A stretch of DNA of 64,000 bases from Brienomyrus brachyistius (Eukaryota > Chordata > Actinopteri > Osteoglossiformes > Mormyridae): the NCBI RefSeq assembly GCF_023856365.1, contig NC_064552.1, forward strand, positions 5,714,097 to 5,778,096, written 5' to 3'. Shown piece after piece: positions 22,101-37,100 of the stretch. Made by a program: the position numbers and the translations under genes. How positions within the stretch are numbered: position 1 is the first letter of the stretch; each line of letters begins with the position of its first letter. The notes under the pieces were generated by a model, which saw nothing but the letters and a program-made list of their open reading frames with translations, made no database searches and was not told the DNA's origin.

Positions 22101-25100
22101 GTACCATGTTACAACCCACCTCTAGGAGGCAGTATTGGGAACAGTGTGTTAAAGGCGCACACGGCTGGGCTGTGCGGGAGGCACAATACCTCACAGCGAC
22201 ACGATTCTAACACGCCAAACGCCCAAAGACAACGCACCGCGACGTGCTTTTGGAAGCGTCACTGAACTCCTCATTCAAAAAGTCTATGGACGCTGTTTCA
22301 CAGGAACATTCCTGTTAATATCATAACGAGATTAATCAGAGCAGAAAACGCAGGATTACAATGCGGAGAGTTAGTCTCCTGAATGGGAAAAAAATCGATG
22401 CGTTTGTAGTCGGTTACAGCACAAAAAAAATGGGTTTATAAGGCGAGGAAATCAGGACGTGTCGCTGAATGAAATTACACTTTCGGGGCCTATAAATATT
22501 TCATTTAAATCTTCCTATTATTTGGATTTTGAATCTCTGCCACCAAAATCCAGTGGGGGGCAGCAAACCTGAGCATTCCCCTTCACGTCAAAGTCATGGG
22601 CTCGGAAACGGGCAGCCATGTTGAGGAAGGATTAGGGCGGCGTGACGCACCCGTCGGAGCCCGGCCTGGAGGGGGAGTTGTCGGAGGACAGGGAGGTGAC
22701 GGACGCCACGGAGGCCACAGACAGGGGGCGCTGTGAGGATGGCATGGTGAAGGAGCGCACCATGGACCGCGGTCGGCTGCCTCGCCGCTCCTCCAACACC
22801 GGCTGTGGAAATGAACGCATAGGGGAGAGGTGTCACAGAGTTCTGCGCCCCCCCCCGCGCTCGGCACAGCCTGCTTGCCCACCCACATGGTAGAGCGAGC
22901 AAACAAGGCAACTCAAAGCGGGGAAAATCACAGATAAACATCTTAACTGCGTGCAGGCTGACAGAGGCAGCATGGCCCCCGCTGGCATTTAAGAGCGTCG
23001 GTGGGATGCTATCAGCCTGCTCGTTAGCGGGGGCCCCCACCCCTCCCCCCAGAGATCTTCCACTCAGGTACACAGCTCACTCCTCACCATTACTATTTTT
23101 GAGACTGGAGCATTTTAAATTAAGGACGAAGCTGTTGAGGTGGAAGTGGCCAGCAGATTCCCCTGTCGCAGCAGGGTGTTGTGGTGGGGTTGAGGGAGCA
23201 GTTTGTGGGGCCAGCCTGTAGGGGGCGCTGTGGGGAATCTCACCAGGGTCTTGACACCATACTGCTTCTCGACCTTCTCACGCAGCTGCTTGAAACAGGC
23301 CTCCAGCCGCTCGTGGAAGGGCCGCAGTGCCTCCGTCACCTTCTCGCCGTGGATGCGCACACCCTCTGCCAGGTATGGGATCTGTAAACACACACGGCAT
23401 CAGCACCTTTGGGAAACACACCCCCGCCTGCATCAGGTACAAGTGAAACAGCTGAGAGCTGAGAGAGAAAGAGACAGGAGGAACACAGGCCACTTCTGAA
23501 AAGGAGTCTGGACGATGAAGAGCGCGTGACAGGACGAGAAGCGCTCAGGTGAAGCGGGAGGGACAGGCTGGCTGAGGGGGCACGACTGGGCCTACATCTC
23601 TGCTGGGGAGGGCAGACGAAGGCAGAGGAGGTGCAGGGCAGAGGGACGAGAAAGGGAGCCGAAGGTATACAGATGGAGCTCAGTGACGGAGACCAGAAGG
23701 TCACGGAGCCCTGGCAGACTGTAGATGGAACGCCGACGGACGGGAGCCCAGTTGCTAATCGAGGTCCCGCTCCACGGTGGGGGGGGGGGACATTAAAATG
23801 TATGCACTTTTAAATCTATTTATGAACTTTGGAAAAACAGGGCAATCTGGGAGAAAAAAGACAACGATCACATCCATCACATAAGGTCGTCTACCGAATC
23901 AGCGTGTAATTTCCCTAAATTGTTTACATGCGGCGTTCAATTAAACGGCCCAGCCGGCGGAGGCGAGCCCAGATTTCGGCACGCAGGACTGAAGAGCGAA
24001 GATTGATCCGCTTTCCACATCGAGATGCTTATCCACAAACTCCGCACGCTTGACAGTACAGGCTCAGACGCTGGCGGCCCCAGTCCAAAGCCACAAACGC
24101 AGACGAGATTTACCGTAACAAATCCACACATTAGCACTCAATCTCGTTAGTCTGGTACGAGCCAAGAAGCAGCATCCCCTCAGCGTCTGTGACCTGGGCC
24201 TGTCTGCGTTCGCGGCCCATTCACTGAAGGTAGCGTTATGTGAGGACAACCAAAGGCAACAGAGGGTTCACACCACATGCAGAAAATGAGAGATGAAGTG
24301 ATATTTATGAATTCACAAGCCCAGTCCACACAGCTGTAATCCACAGAGGGGGGGGGGGGATCAATAAGGACGTTTATCCCAGATCCCACAGGAACGTCCT
24401 GACAGCTCGAGACGCCACTAAATCCGCGGTTACTCTGCACAACGTTGGGCTGTCGGCGGGCAAAGAGGCAGCATCCAGATCCTCGGCAAAAACCAATCAC
24501 ACTTATTTATGCCTGAGAGAGGCACTTTGAACACAGCTAACACTGAAGAACAGCCCCTCCCGCCCCCAACCGTTACCCCTGGCAACAGAGCCTCACCGGA
24601 ACCACGACCCGCCGATCTCAATTTAGCAGAGATCAGTGCAGAGGCGACTCAGTTCAGTCACTGGGTTATTTATTTATTTATTTATTTATTTATTTTAAAA
24701 AAGGCTGTGACTCAGAAAGAGTCCCAGAGAAGCATCACCAAAAGCGGAGCACCATGAAAGGGGGGGGGGGGGGGGTGGAGAAAGGGATGGAGGGAGAGAG
24801 AGAAAAAGAGACAGAGGGGAGAGGAATGGAGAGATCGAGGCAGAGAGGAAGCGGAGACAGATGGAGAAAGGGACAGAGAGAGTGATGGAGTGTGTGTGTG
24901 GGACTCCCCACTACCTGCTGTCTATCCTCCAGCCCAGCAATTGTACCATCTGATGTGGTCCCACAACTGGGCTAAAATGTGTTGCCTGAAGGCAGCTGAC
25001 AGTGGTGAGACAGACAGGCAGGCAGACAGACAGGCAGGAAGTAAGACTGCGAGGGGGCAGCAAGGCCGCCTCCCTGCTCACGCCTGCACCCCCCTGCCGT

Positions 25101-28100
25101 CGGAGTGCCGCTCGCCTGCACGCAGCTCCGACTGACGCAACGAGGGGCAACGCCACTGTGACGAGTCTGAGAGACCGGGCCGCAGTGTGGGGATCCGGCG
25201 GGTGAGCAGATACCCAGAACCGGGGTCGACAAATGGGAGGGAAGCAAGCTAGGGCAGGGACAAGGCACGGGGGAGAATCAGGGCACGGGGGAGAATCAGG
25301 GCACGGGAAGTAAGACACACCGACATGCACGAGGGCCAGCGAGAGCGGCGAGCTGAACTGCGCAGTGCTGTAACCGGAGGTGAAGGAGAGGCTTGTAACC
25401 ATCTCCCACACGCAGGAGGATTTCCATCAGGAGGAACTGGGCCTCTGACGGGGATCCTGTCTCCTGGGAGACATCGAGGATGCGGGCTCCGTGCGAGTAA
25501 GAGGCAGTCTGCCGCTCGTTAAGCACCAGGGAGGTTTCACCTGGCAGCTAGAACCTAAGAAGCGCCGTTCGCATCCGAGATGGCTCCGGAGGTGCATGTA
25601 GAGGGGTCTGGTGTTCACCACCCGCCTGTACCGCCCGCTCGCGGCCCCTCCCACAAATGCAGACTGTCAGAGCTGCACTGTGCAAATTGCTGAAGCAGGA
25701 GGAAGATGATTAACGAGAATAACGAGCAGCACAGAAATAAGAGCGGCTAATTCTGCATCTAGTGGATTAATCTTCCAATTCCATGGCCTATTTGCAGTAA
25801 ATAAAGGATGTATCAGCAATAGTTCATAGAGAGAGAAAAAAAAACAGAAAACATTAATGTGGATCTAAAAACACATTAAGCACGTTAAGAGCGGCACTGA
25901 ATCCACACGAGGCAGTTTGCTCACAATCGCTGTGAACAACCAAATGACAAACTCAGAATTCGACAGCAAAGTTTGCAACATTTGCAGATTCAATACTTGG
26001 AGACAAAATAAAAATAATGTCAAAGAGCAGTGTTACTCTGACGAGCTGAATATCGGGTAGCCATGTGTATATCTTGGAAGGGGTTGGAGGGGAGCTCCTT
26101 ACTGCTTTCTGAAAGGCCACCTGGAAAGACCTCTAGCAGTTCGACATTAAAGGGTAACCGCAGCACAACGTCCACAGGCTAAGCTGCCGCTGTGCTCATC
26201 TCTGCATCAGGAGATGATGTTCCCCAGTAATGGCATGACAGGGTTAAAAAAACGTCACAGGTCGTCTGTCCCAAATCAGTCCGGAGCGGTTTATTCCGAA
26301 CTGTCACTATGACGTCAGGGGCGATCTCGGAATGCGCCTTGAGAGGTACCGTCCCACGGCGCGGTGTCGAAAGGCATAGCGAGTCAATCCCACCACGATC
26401 TGCTCATCCGTGCATGCTCCTATTTTCGGCTCAATTTTACGGCCCCTTTCTCATCTCCGCTTCAGTATCTGCCCCCCAGTGACAGCTTTTTACAGAGTTA
26501 AGCGTGAAGGGAGGAGATCCTCTCCCCAAAAACGCTCCTGAGATCTGAGGAGGCTGGGTGCCCATCTGACGCACAGCTCACCTTCGGCGGAACGAAACAG
26601 ATTCTCTCACCCACTAGGGGTCGCCGGTCGCAATGGGCCAATGTCATGGCCTGTACTGCCCCGACAAACCCAGCTAGAGGGATCAGGAGCTATTGGGGGA
26701 ATGAAAGCAATGACCTCAAAACCTTTGCCATAATTACTGAACCAGTGAAAAATTATTTCAGAGCTGACAGCAACAACAAGGTACAGTTTCCCATCTCCAC
26801 TCTGACTAACAACGTTAACATTAGTGATTCCAAAGAGAGTACTGCACTCCATAGCTCCCAATGGGGTTCTGAGGGCCGAAGTAAAAATGATTGATTCAGA
26901 AAGATAGCCAATCAGATTATAGGAGGAGGAGGTGGGTCCAAGCAACTAGAGTCGTTGGGATTAACCAATCCGATGTTTTGGTCCCTCTTCCTCTAGTTGC
27001 TTATAGCTACCTCCTCTAATCTGATTGGTTATCTCTTTGAACCAATCATTTTTCCAGCTTCCAGGGATACAGTCCGGCAGCTGTCTCCGTTTCCAGGTGG
27101 AATCCCTCCTTAAAGTGACCCTTCAGAGTTGTCACTGGTGGGTCGGGGGCAGCTGCCACGGCACTTACAAAACCACAGGCACCCCCCCTCCCTTCCCCTC
27201 CCAGAAAGCCCACCCCTGCATCCCTGTTAAACGTGTGTCAGACCCAGAAGAGCAGAGGGGGTTCACTCAGACTGAACAGTGACATGGTGTAGTCAACTAC
27301 CTGACTAGCACTGACATACGTATTTCTGGGGGTGGGGGTTGTGGGGGTGTGTCACCCCAGAAGAACCACAGGCAGTGGCATCAGAAGGAGTTTGACACTG
27401 TGGGGGGGGGGGGGGGGGTGAGATGGAGGGTGTGTGAAGTGTATTTCGTGTCATGTCCATGAGCACAATAGTCACATCATGAAAGCAAGTGATGGAAAAG
27501 CTATTTTTTTTTTTTTTAAATAATAATGATTTCACTTGTTTCCGGTTTGGAAAATGGATGGATGGATTTCACTGTTTAGAGCGCAGTTTCACAAGCGCTT
27601 GCTCGGTAGCAGAGCGCCCCCCACTGCTACCCAAAAGACCCCCAAGGAAAAGGTTAATCATTAAACATCTCTTTGGTTAATGTGTGGGAGGAGAGTAGGT
27701 GTGCTAGACTGAGGAGAGAGGAGGCGCCCTGGCGGCCTGTTCCCAGCCCGCCGTGACGTGCTTCTCACCCGCCACTCAGATGCACTTCGGATTAAAGCGG
27801 AGAGAGAGACCTTCAGCGGCACATCCCCCCCACCAAAAACATCACTGCAAAAAGACCTTCACACGCTGCTACACACAGCTGACTGAAATTAATCCAATGA
27901 GTCAGCTGACCCAGAAAGCTGCCTGGGCGGCGTTAAACGTGGCGGATTGGCGATTACCCATAAGCCATGCTGCTGACATGATAGTGCCCGGCTGCATGAG
28001 GGGAGACACACCACCTCAGCTGGGGATGCCTCTGAGCCGAGCCAATCAGGAAGCACAGGGGTCATGCTCCTATCCAATCAGACACCCGGGGCCAGCCCGG

Positions 28101-31100
28101 CCATGTCCTTAATTAACGAGCGATGCCACTTCTTGCTTTGTGTGCCCTCACCTACCACGAACTGCGTTCCTTTGATTGGCTAGGAGGCGGGGCTTGCTAC
28201 GAGGCAGAAACCAATGGTTCCTGAGCGCTGAGGAGTGACATGGAGCAAACGACAAATAGAACGCCGTGCTACGCTGAATTTAACAGCACTAAACATGCAA
28301 ATAGGCTGCAACTCGCACTGCAGGAAGTTGAGCAACCTGCAACATCAATGCCAACATTCAACCCTCATTCGCTCACCGAATCTATCCACAGTGACTCTCA
28401 ATGGTAAGAACACTGACGTTACGTAGCTGAACAAGTATCGCACTGCGATAGCAGTGCAAAGGTCGTGGGTTCAAATCCCAGGGAGTAGACATATAGCAAA
28501 AACATGGTATAAATGAATAAAACATAAATGTATGGAACTAGATTTATTACATGAGGGATTCCGGTGGCTCCCACAGACGTGTGTGACCCGGCCGCCTGAC
28601 AGGACACAAGCCTTGTCATTTTCAGCCTTAAACACATTTAGTGGCTGCAGCTCGGAACACAGACGGATTACCCGGTTCAGCTCTCCTGGAACGATCCGGC
28701 TAGGAAACTCATCTAATACAAGTGTTAAATCACACATACGAAATACAAAAAGCCACCAGAGCCAGATTAAATTGATAGTCTAATCAAATATAATGCTTAC
28801 TCACATAACTGTCTACATAAACAAATCATTCAGAGCGCAGCCAAAGGCAGCGAGATCACTGCACGCTTATTTCTAATGCCTCCAATGGAGCGGCATTTGC
28901 ATACAGGCTCGGACCGCCGCGGACCCTCACCCTCAGTGTTTGGTGCATCCCATGTGGCGCTGATGGGCGGGACTGGGATTTCACGGTGCTTAATTTAAGG
29001 TACCCACCCCCTGCAAATAGGCAGACACTGATAGCCAGGTTACAGCTTAACCCTTTCCACTTCGAAGTGGTCAGGATGCTCATTAAAAAAGTTTGGGTCA
29101 GGGCTCCCCACACTCTCCATTCTCAGTCCTCATTGATTGGTTCCATCTTCAGATAATCATCATTTCTGTCGTCCTCTGGCACAAGCATGGTTTTACACCA
29201 AATTACATATGGCTACGTCGTCAAGTGCTTTCACTTGAAGCACAAAACAAGCGGACGGAAGCCATTCCCTTCCGGGCAGATTAGGGGACGACCAAGTACA
29301 GAATTGCAGGAGACCATACTGCTATGGAGACGTAAAAAGGAGAGGGAGAGGCTGCCAGCCATTTGCAAGACAGCTACGAGATAGAGAATCATCGCAACAA
29401 AGAACATGCGACCGAGAAACCGGGCGCCCCAGCGCAAAGCGGGGACGCCGAGATGGAATAGCGTCTCTGTGGTTGTCAAGCGCTGACATTTCCTTGACGA
29501 CGGCCAATAATGACAGTGTGTGTGACAGGCCACACAGAATGCTGGGGCCTCTGCCAGGCGGCAGCGGATTGCAGGGTGCCAGCAGCCGACACGCACGGCC
29601 GTCCTACCTGCCAGGCGATCAGGTCCTTCAGTTTCTCAATCTTCTCCAGGTCCTCAGGGTGCTCCTGCATGTACTTCTCTGTGAAGAAAGCCTGGAGAAT
29701 AAAGGAGGAGATAAAAAACGACAGCTGTAAGTGACAGCCCCTCATCCTCAACACCCCCCTCTCGCCATGGCGGGGTAAAACAGCAGAGGTGGACATTTCT
29801 GATCCAGAAAGCAAAAATCCAGACCAGGACTTTGTTTCAACCGATCATATAAAGAGAATAAAGAGTCACATTCACAGGGTACTCATATGGTTGGTTTGAA
29901 CAAAATCTTGATCTGGAGTTTAACTTTCTGGACCTGAAATGTCCACCCTTGGTGAACAGTGATGGAAAGATTCACACAAGCTTGTAGGGTCAAGGGCATG
30001 GTCATGTTCACCTGGGAAAGGAATGCAAGATTTCATCATGTTTCATGCATTTTCCATAAAGAGGAACATTTACAAAGGTATGATGGTGAAAGCAGAGAGG
30101 AAAACGTTCTGACGCAGCAGGATGGGAAGGCACCCTTGCCCATCTCATGGAGCAGATCCTGAGGCTACACTCCGTTCAAAGCTTCGCAGAGATTAGAACT
30201 GAGAGCGCAAGTTGATGCTGACTGCACTCACCAGGATAGTCTACATGATAATGACCCAAAACGTTTAGCTCTAAAGCACTTTCAGCATCTGTGGGGTGGA
30301 CCAAAGCTCTTGAGGAACAATTCAGGAGGAAACCTAGAGCACGATCCTTCATGGGGTGTGAGCCAGCAGCTTTCTGGCACTCTGCCACTCCTGTTTACGT
30401 TTGGAAGATGTTCTGGAGAAGTTTCACAAGGCGAGCACCTTCTCGTAGTTGGTCAGGCCTCCCATGACGGCTGGATCCACAACGCCGTTCAGCAGCATAG
30501 AGAGGGGGTTGATGGGAAGGTTGGGGTCGTTCAGATGCCTCTGCACCATGTTGTTGATCTTCTCGTTTGTCAGCTGCATGGTCTCCATGGCGTTCTCCAG
30601 AGGACTCACCTCCTCCTGCACACACAGAGGGACAAACACGACCACGTAAGAACACAGAGCAGACATCACAGCACGGTTCTGGTCAGCAGAAATGTACAGC
30701 TCTTTTGTCCTCGCGTTTCAGAGCAGATGAGAGCACAAGATGTTCACGCAGATGGCAGAGACACCCGCAAACGAGATAATTACGGCATGTCAATCCCGCG
30801 ATGGGCAGCCCGGGTGATCTTCAGCAAGAAAAGTGACACCAAGCAAGTGCAGCATATTAACAGTAAGGTGCGGGACAGGGTAATATTAATATCCTGGGCA
30901 GCACAGGATCTCTGGCAGCAGGACTATAATTGACTGTGTAATGCCAGGGGAGCGGAGTACAACTCATCTCCAGAAGACCGAACTTAATGAAACGCAAAAG
31001 CCTGCATGTTTTCAAAGGCAAGGCGACTCACAGGAACCATCAACACTCTTGGGTAATGCAACAAAACGGCTTAAAGGGAAACCAGCAGTAAAAATGAACA

Positions 31101-31133
31101 CTGGATGTTGGTGTGTTTTATGAGTCTATATAT

Positions 31134-31177
<44 letters not shown>

Positions 31178-34100
31178 ATAATATAGAGGCCGCCATTCAA
31201 TAACCTCCTAAGAAACATTGGTTCTTTAACCTGGTAAAAAAACCAGGGCAGACTTAATAAATAGAGCATGAACCAAACAATGTTTCCCAAATCCCCTGAA
31301 CTGAATGCAACCTACGGCAGATTCGCTCAGGGTCCGAGGCTAAAGGCGCTATATGGGTGACCCCCACACGCTGGCCAATTTTGAGCCGAAAGAGAAACGA
31401 GAATTTAAAACAATACAACATCAATAATCTGCTAATCTGCTCCCCTTAGATGTGCGTGCGCCTAGCTAACGGGCCGATCTGGGGATTCGGGAAACAGAGC
31501 TCTCACCCAGCAGCGGAGCGGATCGGAGCCCACCCGCACCCTGGAAGGCTGACTGTCCCTGTCTGGGAACGGAGCCCGAAGCAGATGCCCTCCAGCAGCC
31601 GGCAGCACAACGGGCTGGTCTAGTCAGTTGCGGCGATTAATCCTCTGATTACTGGGCCATCTTTTCTTTTTTTAAATTACCAAGTTGCCGGCATAACTTA
31701 GTAACCATCTGGGTAACCTGTGATACACGAGGTTTGGCTGACGGGTGCCGATTGCTGACCTGCTGGACTGTATAAGGTCGCGGGACCTGGAGATTAAACT
31801 CTGAGCTCACATGTTAACGCCGACCAGCACATTCCCATGTGCAAACCCTGCGTGCCATTTCACAGAGCATCACAAAGGTAAAAACAAGAGCGTGGCAGAG
31901 CCGTGGGGTGTCCTGCTCACTGCAGTCCAAGCTGGGACTCCAGTAAAAGGGTCATTATATAAACAGGTACAACTGATTGTTTCTTGATACTGGGCAGAGA
32001 CACTTAAATTGTGTTTCTGTTCATAAATTTTGCATATGGTTTCAAAATCCTATAGACAATACAACATGCCCTGTATAATGCTGTACAGTGATTTTGTTTT
32101 TAATATTCATGAGAACAGCATAAAGCAACTTGGATTTTCCAGAAATATTCTCCTTGGCCAATCCGTCATATATAGTTATTTGATCATATATAGTTATTTA
32201 ACTTCCCTTCTCCCTTCAGCCGACATAACAGCTGATCAGAAACGATGATCCTAAGGGCGACACTAAGGAAGAGGGACACACACTATCTACATCCCCACAC
32301 CGTGAGCCCGTACAGAAACGCATAAGGGCCTAAAATCTCCAAAGTAAAACGCACCCACAGAAATAAGCGATTCTGCCAGGCTGTTCCACCCGCTGCAGCC
32401 ACATGGAATCCACAGTGAGGCATTAATCAATGAATCAAGCAGGCAGTTAGACCCCACCCACTGGCCCCCACCACTCTGCTCGACCCGCGTGTTTGCAGGG
32501 AGCCCGGCGTGAGGCTCATTAATGATCCTGCCTGTGTAGCATTTAAGTGGGCAAATTCCATTGAACCCCAGATCCCCCCCCCCCCCCCCCCCCCCGAAAC
32601 AGACAGGGGAATGATGAAGCAGCCCGGCCCCCGGGGTTTGTGTGTGACACACTTACCGTGAAGGAGGAATGCACCTCGAACCAGCGCAGGATTCCTGGGA
32701 GTCTGTATGCTGTCACATACGTGGTCCTCTCGATCCACATATTCTGGGGGGGGGAGAGAGGAAGGAACTCAGCCAGAGAGAGTAGATTTCCAAAAGCCTC
32801 ATTTTCAATGTAGCCCTTTCCTGCTTCTGTTTATTATGGCCTGCAGGTTTATTACTCTGGTGACGAGTGCTCAGGTTATTAGAATATAACCCCCCCCCCC
32901 CCCAGCAGCAGCCCATAGCACACACTCAGGGATACAAGGCCAGCCAGAGGCCCACAGATGGGCAACATGCAAATCCACCCTCAAAGTTTTTAAATGCAAA
33001 TTTACATTTTTGATACTTTAGAAAAAAACTATATAAAATGATTATATGAGTGAGCAGGACTATTGCTACTGAGCAATTAATTTTAACATCGAAAACAACA
33101 AAGCGAAGCATAAAAATAATTCAGCAATTTACAAATATTTTTAATAATCTTACAATGCAAACTGTGGCTGGACCAAAATATTTGCAAAACAAGTCTATGG
33201 AATATAGGCATAAAACAAACAAATAAAAAAAATTATAATTACTGCAAACTCATTCTCCGGATCTTTCTCTCCCTTCCTAAAGGGCCTGGAGTACTGGAAC
33301 TTTTGGACTTCATTCACCGTATAAAAGCTATAAGGAAAAACAGCAATAAAATAAGCCAAAAATGAAACACACAACATGCTTTATAAACCGGATCACACTG
33401 CATCGTTTAGCTCCTTAATGTACATAGGGTTGGCGGCCCTGTAGGATTTACCCCTGCTTAAACAAAACAGGCAAGACGATTTAAGCTACACCACAGCAAT
33501 GCAAAAGGAGTTAGAAAGGACACAAAAGCAAGCTGAGCTCAAGGTCAGGGCACCACAAAGCCGTGCATCAGCGCTGCGGCTCGCTAGGTCACCCGCCATT
33601 ACTTCTGCACTTCTATGACAGGGCCCTGCTCCGCCTTTGGGGATCTACATACCATTGCATTTTACAGATGCATCATTTCCGTTAAAAAGACGACGCAACT
33701 GCGCACTGCATCGGTAATGCGCCATTGCAAATGCAGCTGATGCATTTATGTTTCTGACACAGAAATGGGGTCGCGGGACCCTGGACAGATATCCAGAAGG
33801 ACAAGGCAGGCATGAATCGCGGCAAACCGCCTCCCATTACGCACGACCACTTTAAACATATTCTAAACGTGACATTTCCAAAGGATACTCATAGGAGCAG
33901 AGGCTGAGGTGTGAGCCAGTTAGGTTTAATGACTTTTTTTCTTTTAAGCTTGTTGTTTGCACTCCAATTAGCTACTGAGATATAATCCTGAGATTTGGAG
34001 GGGCGGAGTCAAAGTTTTGCCGGGGTTTAGCGGGGCGCCGATCTGCGCCGTGTCCTTCCCGTCTCCCCGCGCAGATTTACTTAATCCAGGCTATTAAAAC

Positions 34101-37100
34101 GACAGCAAATTTACATAATCGCATAGGTAAACAGCAGCTGATGATACTCTTCCAGCGTTTTAATCTCGGAGCAAACACCGTCCACTGTTTACACAAGCAC
34201 CCGGGCGGTCAAACTGGACCGCGGGCCGCTGAGCCGGACATCATGGACCAGGTACACGGCTGTTTGCTGGAACTCCGAACCAGCACAAACCGGCTCGTGA
34301 TGCCATTTCGCCATTCCTGTGTTTCGTAACAGCCGTGTTTATTTACATACTGATCATTTAGACGCTTCCCTGTTGTATTAACTACTTCACATAAACTCCA
34401 CCATCCACCGTCCCATGCTAGTCCATCTTCAAATTTAAGTGCCGCTTAAATGAAATTTTACCAGTCACGCATGATTTAAATGACTAGAGGACAGAATCCA
34501 AATTCACATTAAAATGATATAGCTATTCACTTTTTTTTCCCTACAACCGCTCTTGGGTTGTGATTTTACTGATAAGGTCAGGGGTGTCTCTCAATACGCG
34601 TATTTGACCATACTTGTGTACTTGTTTTATGTCATCTTACCAGACCAGTTTCTATACTAAGTAGAGGAGTACAGAAGCTCTTGATATTGAGAAACACCCC
34701 AGGTAAACAAACCATTTGCATTACATCATCTGTGGAACGGGCACCGACTGTCTGAGGACCTTGGCTGCGAGGTTTGCGCTGCACACTGATCATTTGGGTG
34801 GGCCATAGGTCGACCACTGGTTTTCGCGGGTTCTCAAAAAGAAACATTCATATCGATGGAATGGATATTTCAGCGTCTGCACATGCTTGGTGGCCACACA
34901 GGCAAACAGCCGCGGCGCGGACAGCGCACCTGACGATCTGTTCTGACACCGACTTGTTCTGAAACTTAGAGGGTAGCTCCAGTTTGGGCTTCACGGTGAA
35001 ACACTGGATGTCTGTTAGAGACAGTTAAGGATTTTCCTGTTTTGTTTAAACTAAGAATACAAACGCTGAAGCAAGTGAAACACAATGCGCCAGAGGGACT
35101 GGAAACCTAAATAAACTATCAGGGGGAGGCAAAGCAAAGTTATTTTCACGTTTCTGTAAAGTATAGAGAAATAAAATGATTCTGTATAAGTAATGAAATT
35201 TCAGGTAAATAGCCCTTTAAGTTACAGCTGAAATGGTCACATGAGCACAGTGCACTGTAAGGCCCCGCCCACATGGACACAGCACAATAAGGCCCCGCCC
35301 ACACGGACACAGCACACTAAGGCCCCACCCACACGGACACAGCACACTAAGGCCCCACCCACATGGACACAGCACCCTGTAAGGCCCCGCCCACATGGAC
35401 ACAGCACACTAAGGCCCCGCCCACATGGACACAGCACCCTGTAAGGTCCCGCCCACATGGACACAGCACCCTGTAAGGCCCACCCACATGGACACAGCAC
35501 CCTGTAAGGCCCCGCCCACAGGGGGTGCCTCAGGGTGCGCTACGCGCCAGTGCAGGATACACTGTCCAGAGGAGTTTTTGATGTCCTCTGTGGGCGGCGT
35601 GGTCGTCTTCATTTTCTCCGCGTTCGGGAACTGGGTCAGCAGCCTCGCCTCGAAGTCCTCCCGACGTTCATACTCCTTTCCTCTGTAGATGAACATCTTG
35701 TTCTGGAAGGGAAGGTCGAGGCGCGTTCAAAGCCAGTGAGAGCGCCCCCCTGAGGTTGCTGAGACCACTAAGGCTGGACGGCATTGTGTAATGGCTGTTC
35801 CTCAAGTTGCCCCAACCGGGTTCACGTTCTGTCCCTTCATAATGACGTCTTAAAGCAAACTCAACCCTTTGCCATGTTCCACCAAAATCTCTAACTCCAC
35901 CCTCACCCAGCTTGACTGAAGAATGTGAAATCACACCCTAAGTCACATGGTAGAAAGGGGGCGGGGCCCGGCACTGGTAGGAAGAGCTACTTGGAGAGTT
36001 GGTGCCTTTTTACAGAGAGGGGAACCCAGCCAGGACTGATCCGTCATTAACCGTCCACCAGGAGGCAGGACTCCACATTAATAATCCATCTGGACACAAA
36101 TAAAAACAGAAGCGAATGGGGAGGCCTTGGAAATAAAATGAGCACATCTGAATACCCAGATGGCAGCTGGGGGCATTTAGCATTTACCATCATCACCTGA
36201 AACGTGTACGACACCGAGTAACTGGCTACTTCCCCACTCTGGCCCCCGAACGCAGGCCCTCGCAAAACTGGCTAGTCGAGTCACACGGATAAGGCTACAA
36301 TTAATATGCATCACAGCTATATGGGAATATTTGCAGTTATTGCTCCATCCATTCAGTTAACTGTCACCTTAAAGGACCACGCTCTCCAAAGTGCCCGGCC
36401 CTGAATTTATGACTACGCTTTAAACAATTAACTCTGGTTCACAGATTAAATATGAGAACCGCTGCATTCGTACAGTCTGCTTTCACAGTAATAGACTGAA
36501 CTTACAGTGTGAGAGCCATGCGTCTGTTGTTACGAATCACATTAGGGATCTTAATGTTATTTAAAGTTTCCGAGGCAAATTTTATGGGATGTAATTTCAC
36601 AACATCTCTCAGACTGCATAACTTGCGCTGCTACGTGTGGAATAAAATCACGGCTCGGAAAAAGCATCTACAGGTACTGTCACCTCAGGCGATTTACCTG
36701 GGATTTCGCAGCAAGTTTCCATCAAAGGTTCAACAGAAGTTCCCCTTCCAGGATTTGAAGACTCCTTATATTTGCGTCACTGTGTTCAGTGACAGTCAGG
36801 CTGCAGAGGGGTTGTATTTTGGTGGCACGGTGTTTGTTGAGTCCGTGTTCATGAGGAATTATTAGTCACATGCATGACACTGGCTTCGCACTGATGGATT
36901 TCACTCGCTTTTCACGCTGAACCGTAATACCTGCCAGTACAGCACTAATCCTGGATTACTGTCCACATTTAGGCAGCTACAGCTGCACAGACACACTGGC
37001 AGAAGCATATCAAATCAGGGAGCCCTGGAAACTGGGGCGTCTATAGCAGGAAAGAGACACTTTGCTGCCATAATATATGCGGACAGATTTGGGAAAATAC

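Larger units (their letters stand above)
23382..29607. other. Large dock1 intron (6.2 kb): contents
   Basis: It contains a (TTTA)n at 24,666-24,697, G-runs near 24,350, 24,770 and 27,402, a purine-rich tract at 24,770-24,890, a palindromic MITE, a tRNA SINE and a retroposon tail near 27,550. No open frame has recognisable domains. Confidence 0.6.

Noticed and set aside
28425..28500. Possible tRNA gene
   Set aside because: Only the B-box is good. The head does not form a cloverleaf and a SINE-like tail follows.
30310..30933. 207-codon plus-strand open frame
   Set aside because: It is largely the antisense shadow of the conserved dock1 exon at 30,439-30,615, whose minus frame is unmistakably DHR2.
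35217..35500. [11 protein letters not shown] repeat protein on the minus strand
   Set aside because: It is a translation of the GC-box minisatellite in an intron, between two dock1 exons that splice to each other in phase.
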